Assembly: GCA_039714835.1 (NCBI GenBank)
Contig: JBDLIN010000214.1
Location: forward strand, 1 to 6,652
Length of the DNA: 6,652 nt
Origin: SZUA-22 sp039714835
GTDB taxonomy: Bacteria; Bacteroidota; Ignavibacteria; Ignavibacteriales; Melioribacteraceae
Direction: 5' to 3'
The notes under the pieces: generated by a model
The model's database searches: none
The model's input: the letters and a program-made list of their open reading frames with translations, nothing else
Told to the model about the DNA's origin: nothing
Part shown: piece after piece, positions 1-6,182 of the stretch
Layout of the letters: each line of letters starts with the position of its first letter
Numbering within the stretch: position 1 is the stretch's first letter
Translations under genes and position numbers: made by a program

Positions 1-791
1 TCTTCTGCATATTTAACAATTTCTTTTATCTCTTCCTGAGTATAGTAACCGCCATATCGCTGATCATCAATTTGATCAGTTTTTTCAATTTGTGTCCCTT
101 TTCTCCATGCACCAATTTCAGTTAATCGAGGATACTTCTTAATTTCTATTCGCCAGCCTTGATCTTCAGTTAAATGCCAATGGAAAGTATTTAACTTGTG
201 CATTGCAATATAGTCGATATACTTTTTAATAAATGTTAAAGGAAACATGTGGCGGCAAACATCAAGATGCATTCCTCGCCATTTGAAACGAGGTTTATCT
301 TTGATCTCTACCGATGGTATTGACCAACTGATATTCTCAACTTTTTTATTCCCATAAATTTCTTTTGGCAGAAGTTGAAATAGAGTTTGTACTCCGTAGA
401 ACAGTCCGTGTGGTGTTCCACTAACAACAATTTTATCCTTGTCGCTTTCGAGAATATAACCTTCAGAACCGAGAGATGTCTCTAAATTTTTATCAGTGAA
501 TATTATTAAGTTATTTTTCTTCTCAGATGAATTTATAATCTTAATTGAATGTCCACTTACACTATTAAATTGATTGACAAAATAATTAACAACATCATTC
601 ACTCTTGGATTATCTGAATCAATTAATACTTTCGTATTTTCTGTAAATATAAATTGATCGCCTTTAACTTCAACTTCTAACGGTTCTGGTATTATACTTA
701 GGTTTGATTCTTTCCTACCACATCCGATAATAAGAAAAAGTACAAAAAGAATAATTAGATGTTTTAATATGTCTTTGTAATGAAGTTTCAT
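1..791 (-). CDS. Beta-N-acetylhexosaminidase, GH20 lipoprotein (N-terminal 263 residues, 3' end outside window)
   Basis: Exo-glycosidase expected to release terminal GlcNAc or GalNAc from glycans at the outer membrane or in the periplasm. Residues 1-24 form a lipoprotein signal peptide with lipobox I-I-G-C (Cys24). Residues about 32-160 look like the GH20 N-terminal alpha/beta domain, including GTPHGLFYGVQTLFQLLP at 125-142. The catalytic barrel starts near 167 with RGMHLDVCRHMFP; Arg180 is the conserved substrate-binding arginine of the family. HWHLTEDQGWR (204-214) is a second GH20 signature. The catalytic Asp-Glu pair lies further downstream and is off the window, so activity cannot be confirmed. 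The start is the ATG at 791-789, supported by a GAGAGG ribosome binding site 9 bases upstream. The gene lies 111 bp behind the rhamnosidase on the same strand and is probably cotranscribed with it. The family call is firm; the exact sugar is not. Confidence 0.93.
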   Translation of the reverse strand, partial: MKLHYKDILKHLIILFVLFLIIGCGRKESNLSIIPEPLEVEVKGDQFIFTENTKVLIDSDNPRVNDVVNYFVNQFNSVSGHSIKIINSSEKKNNLIIFTDKNLETSLGSEGYILESDKDKIVVSGTPHGLFYGVQTLFQLLPKEIYGNKKVENISWSIPSVEIKDKPRFKWRGMHLDVCRHMFPLTFIKKYIDYIAMHKLNTFHWHLTEDQGWRIEIKKYPRLTEIGAWRKGTQIEKTDQIDDQRYGGYYTQEEIKEIVKYAE

Positions 792-800
792 TTTTTACTG

Positions 801-806
801 CCTCTC
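801..806 (-). promoter_or_regulatory. Ribosome binding site of the GH20 gene
   Basis: On the minus strand GAGAGG lies 9 bases before the ATG at 791. It fixes the start of the GH20 lipoprotein and contrasts with the rhamnosidase and GWxTD genes, which have no Shine-Dalgarno sequence. A nearby AAGGAAATC-ATG-AAG-TAA on the same strand would encode only two residues and is not taken as a gene. Confidence 0.6.
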
Positions 807-851
807 AAGTTTTATTTTTTACTTCATGATTTCCTTTTTATTTTAATAAAG

Positions 852-877
852 TCTGCAATCAATTGGATCACTGCAGA
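852..877 (-). repeat. Inverted repeat between the rhamnosidase and GH20 genes
   Basis: TCTGCA at 852-857 pairs perfectly with TGCAGA at 872-877. An inner ATC/GAT pair (858-860 with 866-868) extends the stem, with a 3-base bulge (CAC, 869-871) and a 5-base loop (861-865). On the minus strand it begins 25 bases after the rhamnosidase stop and is not followed by a T-run, so it does not look like an intrinsic terminator. It could be an mRNA-stabilising or processing hairpin in a two-gene transcript. The structure is seen directly; the role is inferred. Confidence 0.4.
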
Positions 878-902
878 AAACTTCAATACCTGAATATTAC
901 TT

Positions 903-3900
903 CTACTTATCAAAGAAAAACTTATCCGCTGGGATCCTCTGTTTCTCCGTATTCGGTCCTTCGTACAACAATTCCAAACCCTTTCCTCCGCCAGCTTGAA
1001 AATATTCTACTCTAATTTTATGCTTTCCTTTTGTGAGATTTATTTCACCTTTGCTTCCAGAGAATCCATGCAATCCATCAGAATCAACAATTAAATCGCC
1101 ATCAATATATAGCTTGCTCCCATCATTAGAATTCAAATAGAATTTATAAACTCCGCTGGAAATTATTTTCAATTCTCCTGAAAATACAATCCCAAACTGA
1201 TTATCAAGATCTGCAAATTCATTTAGATCAATATTAGAAACTTTTCCAACTTTTATATATTCTAATTTTTTAAAGTCAGGAAGTTTTTCCCATTTACCCA
1301 GATAGTATTTATAATTAAGACCATTATTAAGGGAATCAATAAAAACAATTTGGCTTGTTCTTGAATAACCCGGTTTTACATCATGTTTAAAAACTTTCGC
1401 TTTTATAGTTGTACTCTGTTTCAGAATAAATGAATTGTTATATAATGTTGAATTTTCATTTGGCTCACTACCATCAATAGTATATCTAATTTCAGCATTA
1501 GGAGAATATTGATAAATTCTTATTGATAAAGAATCCGATGTGTATAATATAGAATCAGATGGCTCAATTACCGGAATTGAGAGCATGGGATTTCTTAGAA
1601 ATTCATCAATGTTTTTTGAAACAAATATATATTCTCCGGATGGAACTTCATAATGTGAATACATTCCATCAATCCCGATAAAATCTGCGTTTGAGTTATC
1701 AACAGTTATTCTTTCAGCCTTATTCCCTAATACATAGATGGAAGCAGTAGTATTTGGAGGAATTGATATAGACAGTTTATAATCATCTTTCTCTAACTCC
1801 CAGTTACTTATTATCATACCATAATCAGAAGAGTAAGAAGTATTCACAAAATTTAAATCAGTGACAATATTAGGTTTTATTATTATATGTCTGTATCCTG
1901 GATTTTTAGGATCTGGGTTTATGCCTCCCAATCCTTGATAGAACCATGCAGTCACACTTCCAAACATTGGATGACTGTGAGAATCCTCCCCTGTCCAAGT
2001 CTCCCACAAGGTTGTAGCTCCTCTTTCAATATTGTACCCAAAACTTGGATAATCTCTTCGATTCATTACAGTGTATGCTAAATCAGGTCGTCCGTATCTT
2101 GTGAGCACTTCTAACAAATATGGAGTTCCCATCATTCCTGTATCAAAATGACCCTTTGTATTTATTTCAATATGTTGAACAAGAGTTTGGAATACATTAT
2201 TAACCATTTCCTCAGGGACTAAACCAAAGGCTAAAGGAAATACATTCGCTCCTTGTCTTCCAATAGAATAGCTAAATTCTTTAATGTTCAAATATCTTTT
2301 ATTAAAAGATTCTTTCAGTTCCTTAGCAGTTTCTAAAAACAAATCTGCTTCAGCTTTTTTCCCTATTACTTCTGCTATTTGAGCGGCTAATGATAAATCG
2401 TAATAATAATAGGCAGAACTAACAAAAGAGGGTGGTATTTCAGTAACATCAGGAGGAACCCATTCTCCAAGATCCCAAGTATTTTTTTTATTTATATATA
2501 TTAGTCCATCTTTATCAGTCCTGTTCTTAAGATAATCAATATATTGTTTCATACCACTGTAATGTTCCTCAAGTATTGCAACATCCCCATAATATAAGTA
2601 CATATACCAAGGAATAATCACAATTGCAGAACCCCAAGCAACTCCCCCACCTCCACTATGATAAGGAATCGTGTTAGGTACATACCCAGTTTTTTTATTC
2701 TGGCCATCCGAAATATCATTTATCCATTTTGTAAAAAAACTTTTCATGTCAAAGTTATAAATCGCTGCTTGTGCAGATATTTGACCATCACCTGTATAGC
2801 CGCGACGTTCGCGGTGAGGACAGTCACTCGGAACTCCTCCATGCATGTTTCCCAGTTGAGTTTTTCTATAATCGTATAATATTCTATTAAATAATTCATT
2901 TGAGGACTCAAACGTTCCAGCTGATTCAACATCTGTATTAACAATTCGGCCTTCTATATTATCTATATCAAATTCTACAGATGAACTTTCAATATCAACA
3001 TAACGAAACGAATGCCATGTAAATCGCGGTTCCCATTCTTCATTTCCCTCACCTTTTAATATATAAGTATCAGACTGTTCATAAGAATTACCATTATCCT
3101 CAAAATAAGTTAACTTTATTTCATCTCCCCTATTACCACTTATTTTAAGCTTAATCCAACCAGAAAACATAGTTCCAAAGTCATAACGATAAACACCTTT
3201 TTTACGTTCTGAAATTGAAACTGGTTTAATTGTGCTGATCACCCTATCTGGGGGAGACATTTGAGCACGCAATTCTCCTTCTGGAGCACGTACGAGTTTT
3301 GCGTTTTTCCATTTACTATCATCAAAATCATTATGATGCCACTCTTCTTCAAGCCGTGCATCATAAATTTCACCATGATAGAGATTATTGTCTACTATAG
3401 GACCGTTACCGATTTTCCATGATTTATCACTTATTACAATTTGCTTTTTCCCATCTGTTTCTTCAATTTCAAATTGAGCAATAAACCGAGGAGTATCAAA
3501 ATACAATGGAAGATACTCGCTTCTTTCTGTTTGATAGTACCAACCATTCCCTAGAACAACTTCAACTTTATTTTCTCCCTTTTCTAAATATTTGCTTATG
3601 TCGTATGTTTCGTATAAAACACGAGTTGACATATTCGCAATTTTACCATTCTCAAAACTGTTGAACTGTCGCTTATCGTAGTTTGTTTGATTTGGTGAGA
3701 GGAGATGATCTCCAACCTTTTCTCCATTAATATACAATTCATAATAACCCAAACCGCTTATATAAACACGAGCACTTCTAATGTTGTTTTCTACGACAAT
3801 ATTTTTACGGAAATAAGGTGCAGGATTTTTCTGTCCAGCTTTTACCTTGTGATTTTCTTCTTTCCCAATCCAACTAGCTTTCCATTCCGATTTATTTAAG

Positions 3901-4307
3901 AGTGCCATTTCCCATGATGATATTTCACTCCATGAAGATGCTAAATTATTTTGGTCCCACACTTGAACTTTCCAATATCCTTTTTGACGAGATAGTAATT
4001 CGATTCCATCATACTCTATTTGCGTCGATCGATCAGAGAATACAGTATCGCTATCCCAAAGATCTCCAATATTATTTTCCAAATTTACTTGAGTAGTAGA
4101 AACTAATATTCTATATGCTTTCTGCTTAATATTATATTCATCAGTTTTTAGTCTCCAACTTAAACGTGGAGCTTTAATATCTATCCCAAGTGGATTTTCT
4201 AAATACTCACATTTTAAATCAACTACTTCAACCTTTTTATTTATTGAACAGGAAAATAGAATTGATATTATTGTAAATAGTATTAATGTTTTAATAAATG
4301 GATTCAT
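903..4307 (-). CDS. Alpha-L-rhamnosidase, GH78 lipoprotein with C-terminal chitobiase-like and PA14 domains
   Basis: Inverting exo-enzyme expected to remove terminal alpha-L-rhamnose from glycans or glycosides at the cell surface; 1134 residues. Residues 1-20 are a lipoprotein signal with lipobox L-F-S-C (Cys20). Then come an Ig-like domain (about 27-135), the rhamnosidase N-domain (about 162-355), a beta-sandwich starting at YRYDFGTMFSGW (near 373), the six-hairpin catalytic barrel (about 468-798) and the GH78 C-terminal domain (about 801-900). DCPHRERRGYTGD (495-507) carries the general-acid Glu500 with Asp495 and Asp507; GATTLWETW contains Glu769, the expected general base. The tail is unusual: Fn3_assoc/CHB_HEX_C type (908-990, YTIDGSEP) and PA14 (about 994-1134, NSNDGSKLYIDG). 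The start is the ATG at 4307-4305: the in-frame TTG at 4361 would put 18 residues before the signal peptide. No clear Shine-Dalgarno is seen. It is probably cotranscribed with the GH20 gene. Confidence 0.95.
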   Translation of the reverse strand: MNPFIKTLILFTIISILFSCSINKKVEVVDLKCEYLENPLGIDIKAPRLSWRLKTDEYNIKQKAYRILVSTTQVNLENNIGDLWDSDTVFSDRSTQIEYDGIELLSRQKGYWKVQVWDQNNLASSWSEISSWEMALLNKSEWKASWIGKEENHKVKAGQKNPAPYFRKNIVVENNIRSARVYISGLGYYELYINGEKVGDHLLSPNQTNYDKRQFNSFENGKIANMSTRVLYETYDISKYLEKGENKVEVVLGNGWYYQTERSEYLPLYFDTPRFIAQFEIEETDGKKQIVISDKSWKIGNGPIVDNNLYHGEIYDARLEEEWHHNDFDDSKWKNAKLVRAPEGELRAQMSPPDRVISTIKPVSISERKKGVYRYDFGTMFSGWIKLKISGNRGDEIKLTYFEDNGNSYEQSDTYILKGEGNEEWEPRFTWHSFRYVDIESSSVEFDIDNIEGRIVNTDVESAGTFESSNELFNRILYDYRKTQLGNMHGGVPSDCPHRERRGYTGDGQISAQAAIYNFDMKSFFTKWINDISDGQNKKTGYVPNTIPYHSGGGGVAWGSAIVIIPWYMYLYYGDVAILEEHYSGMKQYIDYLKNRTDKDGLIYINKKNTWDLGEWVPPDVTEIPPSFVSSAYYYYDLSLAAQIAEVIGKKAEADLFLETAKELKESFNKRYLNIKEFSYSIGRQGANVFPLAFGLVPEEMVNNVFQTLVQHIEINTKGHFDTGMMGTPYLLEVLTRYGRPDLAYTVMNRRDYPSFGYNIERGATTLWETWTGEDSHSHPMFGSVTAWFYQGLGGINPDPKNPGYRHIIIKPNIVTDLNFVNTSYSSDYGMIISNWELEKDDYKLSISIPPNTTASIYVLGNKAERITVDNSNADFIGIDGMYSHYEVPSGEYIFVSKNIDEFLRNPMLSIPVIEPSDSILYTSDSLSIRIYQYSPNAEIRYTIDGSEPNENSTLYNNSFILKQSTTIKAKVFKHDVKPGYSRTSQIVFIDSLNNGLNYKYYLGKWEKLPDFKKLEYIKVGKVSNIDLNEFADLDNQFGIVFSGELKIISSGVYKFYLNSNDGSKLYIDGDLIVDSDGLHGFSGSKGEINLTKGKHKIRVEYFQAGGGKGLELLYEGPNTEKQRIPADKFFFDK

Positions 4308-4331
4308 AAAGTTGATATTCAGATAGTGTGA

Positions 4332-4361
4332 TATATAGTCACTTTTATTTTTAAACCACAA
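4332..4361 (-). promoter_or_regulatory. Candidate promoter of the rhamnosidase gene
   Basis: On the minus strand TTGTGG (4361-4356) is followed after 18 bases by TATATA (4337-4332). This would start transcription near 4325 and give a short leader of about 18 bases before the ATG at 4307. The matches to the sigma70 consensus are partial (3 of 6 and 4 of 6), and such matches are common in AT-rich DNA. Confidence 0.25.
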
Positions 4362-4392
4362 TTTAATTCCAGACCTTTTTTATTTGAGAAAA

Positions 4393-4411
4393 TAATTTTA
4401 TGATAAAATTA
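4393..4411. repeat. AT-rich 19-bp perfect palindrome
   Basis: TAATTTTAT (4393-4401) and ATAAAATTA (4403-4411) are exact reverse complements around a single G at 4402. It ends one base before the degenerate third operator (4413-4424). It could be a binding site for a second regulator or part of the rhamnosidase promoter. Because the arms are pure A/T, chance is a real alternative. Confidence 0.4.
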
Positions 4412-4412
4412 G

Positions 4413-4424
4413 ACAATCGTTTGT
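4413..4424. promoter_or_regulatory. Degenerate LacI-type operator (third copy)
   Basis: ACAATCGTTTGT differs from the ideal palindrome ACAAACGTTTGT at one base. It keeps the central CG and the full right half GTTTGT. Its centre is 144 bp from the first strong operator and about 110 bp before the rhamnosidase start, so one regulator could serve both divergent units. It is weaker than the other two and could be chance. Confidence 0.4.
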
Positions 4425-4546
4425 GTTAATGCAAAAAATTTTCAATTTATTTTTATGTTTATCCTAGATAATTCATGATTAATAATTCTAAAACGATTTT
4501 TAAAAGAGAACTTGCCTTAGAACTCCTAATTTCTTATTTTCGACTG

Positions 4547-4576
4547 TACACATATAGCAAACGTTTGCATTATACT
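4547..4576 (+). promoter_or_regulatory. Candidate promoter of the GWxTD gene
   Basis: TACACA (4547-4552) is followed after 18 bases by TATACT (4571-4576), matching the sigma70 consensus at 4 of 6 and 5 of 6 positions. The first operator falls in the spacer and the second would cover the start point near 4583, the classical arrangement for repression by a LacI-type protein. The leader would be about 70 bases. The placement is inferred; no transcription data are available. Confidence 0.4.
4557..4568. promoter_or_regulatory. LacI-family operator, copy 1
   Basis: GCAAACGTTTGC is a perfect 12-bp palindrome with the central CG typical of LacI-family operators. Its 10-bp core is repeated exactly 20 bp downstream. 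The regulator gene is not in the window. Confidence 0.75.
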
Positions 4577-4588
4577 ACAAACGTTTGC
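4577..4588. promoter_or_regulatory. LacI-family operator, copy 2
   Basis: ACAAACGTTTGC holds the perfect 10-bp palindrome CAAACGTTTG (4578-4587) and shares 11 of 12 bases with copy 1. The centres are 20 bp apart, close to two turns of the helix, so both sites face the same side of the DNA. It ends 66 bases before the GWxTD start codon. Confidence 0.75.
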
Positions 4589-4654
4589 TTTATATTCGTA
4601 AATATTTTGAATTTCACTAGATATTTACATGCTTTAATATTTTATTTATTATTT

Positions 4655-6037
4655 ATGGAGAATTCGGTTCTGAAAAAACATAGTCTATATACTATATATT
4701 TATTTATATCTTTTTTATTTATCGCCTCTTTTATAAATGGATATTCGACTTCAGAATATTTTCCTATTAGTAGTGAAAGCTCTCCAAAATTTTCACTTGA
4801 CATTAGCTATTTCATGGGATCCCAAGGACATACACAAATTGAATTATACTACTCCATTCCTTCAAGTGAATTAATTTTTAAAAATATATCTGATAATATT
4901 TTATCCACTATTTCTATTTCTGTAAAAGTTACTAACTCGAGTAATGAAGTTATATTGAACAACTCTATAATTAAAAAATTGCGGGTTAATTCAATTGAAA
5001 AAACAAAGGATAGTAGAAATGGATTAATTGACCAATTGGTAATCGATCTTCTTCCCGGTGATTATAATTTGGAAATGAAAGTAACTGACGAAAATTCAAA
5101 TTCTGAAAGTAATATCTCAAGTTCATTAAAAGTGCCTTCTTTTGATAATACTCTAGACGTTAGTACAATTCAATTCGCCTCTCTTATTTCTTCAAATAAA
5201 AATAATAGATCCTTCATTAAGGGAAATAAATTGGTGGTTCCAAACCCATCACGTAAATATAATTACGGTACGTCTTTACTATATGTATATTATGAAATAT
5301 ATAATCTTCTGATCTCTGCTACTGACAGCCAATCAGTTTTTAATTCAAGTTTATTGGTTTCTAATCAATTTGGAGATTCACTTATATATACTAAACCACA
5401 AACAATAATTTTTCCTGGCACTTCCTGTATTCAGACAAATAATTTAGACATTCGAGACTTGGAACCCGGAAATTATTGGATATCCGTTTTAATAACTGAC
5501 CTTTCAACTAGCCAACCAATTGTTGGAAAAAGCAAATTTACTATCAGTGATCCTCTATTAACTGAAGAATCATTTCCGATGACAGAAGAGGATATTGAAA
5601 AATATAGAGATCAAATTAAATATTTCGCTTCCCAAAATGAATTGGATTTATATGACAGACTGAACAGTGAAGGAAAAAGAAATTTTCTAATCAAATTTTG
5701 GCGTTCAAGAGATTACAATTTAGAAACACCAGAAAATGAATTTATGTTGGACTCTTTCGCAAGAATAAATTATGCGAATAAGAATTTTAAAAATGGATTA
5801 AACAGTGATATGGGACGAGTATTTATAATCTATGGACAACCAGACGAAATTGAAAATAGACCAATGAATACGAATATGAAACCATATGCTATCTGGGATT
5901 ATTTTTCAACCGGAACTGGTAAACAGCGATTTATTTTTGTCGATAAAAGTGGAAATCAAATTTATACATTAGTTCATTCTACTGTTGAGACAGAAATTAA
6001 AAATTACAATTGGATGAATGAAGAAGTCCAACAGTAA
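4655..6037 (+). CDS. Secreted GWxTD-domain protein of unknown function
   Basis: Protein of 460 residues with a cleavable-type signal peptide: Lys7-Lys8, hydrophobic stretch 11-28, likely cleavage near residue 29. There is no lipobox cysteine, so it should be periplasmic or secreted. Residues about 45-310 look like two beta-rich modules, with repeated phrases LLPGDYNLEMKV and LEPGNYWISVLI that suggest duplicated Ig-like folds. The C-terminal part (about 320-450) is the GWxTD region: KFWRSRD, then GLNSDMGRVFIIYGQPDEIE at 381-400. The name-giving GWxTD is here GLNSD, so Trp and Thr are replaced by Leu and Ser. The family has no established biochemical function. The start at 4655 is chosen because the only earlier ATG (4475) would run through the operators and bury the signal peptide. 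No Shine-Dalgarno sequence is seen. It is followed by a TonB receptor gene on the same strand. Confidence 0.85.
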   Translation: MENSVLKKHSLYTIYLFISFLFIASFINGYSTSEYFPISSESSPKFSLDISYFMGSQGHTQIELYYSIPSSELIFKNISDNILSTISISVKVTNSSNEVILNNSIIKKLRVNSIEKTKDSRNGLIDQLVIDLLPGDYNLEMKVTDENSNSESNISSSLKVPSFDNTLDVSTIQFASLISSNKNNRSFIKGNKLVVPNPSRKYNYGTSLLYVYYEIYNLLISATDSQSVFNSSLLVSNQFGDSLIYTKPQTIIFPGTSCIQTNNLDIRDLEPGNYWISVLITDLSTSQPIVGKSKFTISDPLLTEESFPMTEEDIEKYRDQIKYFASQNELDLYDRLNSEGKRNFLIKFWRSRDYNLETPENEFMLDSFARINYANKNFKNGLNSDMGRVFIIYGQPDEIENRPMNTNMKPYAIWDYFSTGTGKQRFIFVDKSGNQIYTLVHSTVETEIKNYNWMNEEVQQ

Positions 6038-6130
6038 TTTAATTATGATAATAATAACTAAATAACAAATTACTTATTAATTAACAATTTGAAATCTAGG
6101 AGGATTCAAAAATAACACAAACAAGCTAAG

Positions 6131-6147
6131 ATGTCTTATTTAGACAT
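6131..6147 (+). repeat. Small hairpin in the leader of the TonB receptor gene
   Basis: ATGTCT (6131-6136) and AGACAT (6142-6147) are exact reverse complements around the loop TATTT. An A-T-rich but not continuous T stretch follows. It lies 26 bases before the ribosome binding site. It is too weak and too poor in GC to call a terminator; it may be a leader structure or chance. Confidence 0.3.
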
Positions 6148-6172
6148 TAATTTTAATTAATTATTTAAACAC

Positions 6173-6177
6173 GGAGG
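6173..6177 (+). promoter_or_regulatory. Ribosome binding site of the TonB receptor gene
   Basis: GGAGG is placed 5 bases before the ATG at 6183. It fixes the receptor start and is the strongest Shine-Dalgarno sequence in the window that has a start codon in range. Confidence 0.8.
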
Positions 6178-6182
6178 CAATA

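Larger units (their letters stand above)
4308..4654. promoter_or_regulatory. Divergent control region between the glycosidase genes and the GWxTD gene
   Basis: A 347-bp, very AT-rich non-coding stretch separates two divergently transcribed units. It holds two strong and one weak LacI-like operator, an AT-rich 19-bp palindrome and candidate promoters in both directions, each listed separately. A reading frame runs open from an ATG at 4475 into the GWxTD gene, but it crosses both strong operators and would place a 60-residue extension before a normal signal peptide, so the region is read as non-coding. No RNA gene or riboswitch is recognised. Confidence 0.8.
6038..6182 (+). promoter_or_regulatory. 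Gap between the GWxTD gene and the TonB receptor gene
   Basis: A 145-bp AT-rich stretch. It contains a weak inverted repeat CAAATT/AATTTG (6066-6071 with 6086-6091), an AGGAGGA at 6098-6104 with no start codon in range, and a hairpin at 6131-6147. No intrinsic terminator with a T-run follows the GWxTD gene, so readthrough into the receptor gene is possible. No convincing promoter is seen. Confidence 0.5.

Noticed and set aside
1887..2081. 64-codon open frame on the plus strand inside the rhamnosidase gene
   Set aside because: It is antisense to conserved GH78 catalytic sequence, has no ribosome binding site, and its translation resembles no known family.
2909..2920. CAAACGTTCCAG as a fourth operator copy
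   Set aside because: Only the left half matches; it is not palindromic and lies inside the rhamnosidase coding sequence.
2658..2944. Open frames on both strands over the GH78 catalytic motif
   Set aside because: They overlap the well-conserved catalytic frame; their translations are shadows without domain signals.
3705..4096. Two short plus-strand open frames opposite the rhamnosidase N-terminus
   Set aside because: They are antisense to clearly coding sequence, with low-complexity translations and no start signals.
4327..4342. TGTGA and TCAC half-sites resembling a CRP/FNR box before the rhamnosidase gene
   Set aside because: The spacing is 7 rather than 6 and the symmetry is poor; it overlaps the candidate -10 box and is likely chance.
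4359..4361. TTG as start of the rhamnosidase gene
   Set aside because: It would add 18 mostly polar residues before an otherwise complete lipoprotein signal peptide that begins at the ATG at 4307; no ribosome binding site supports it.
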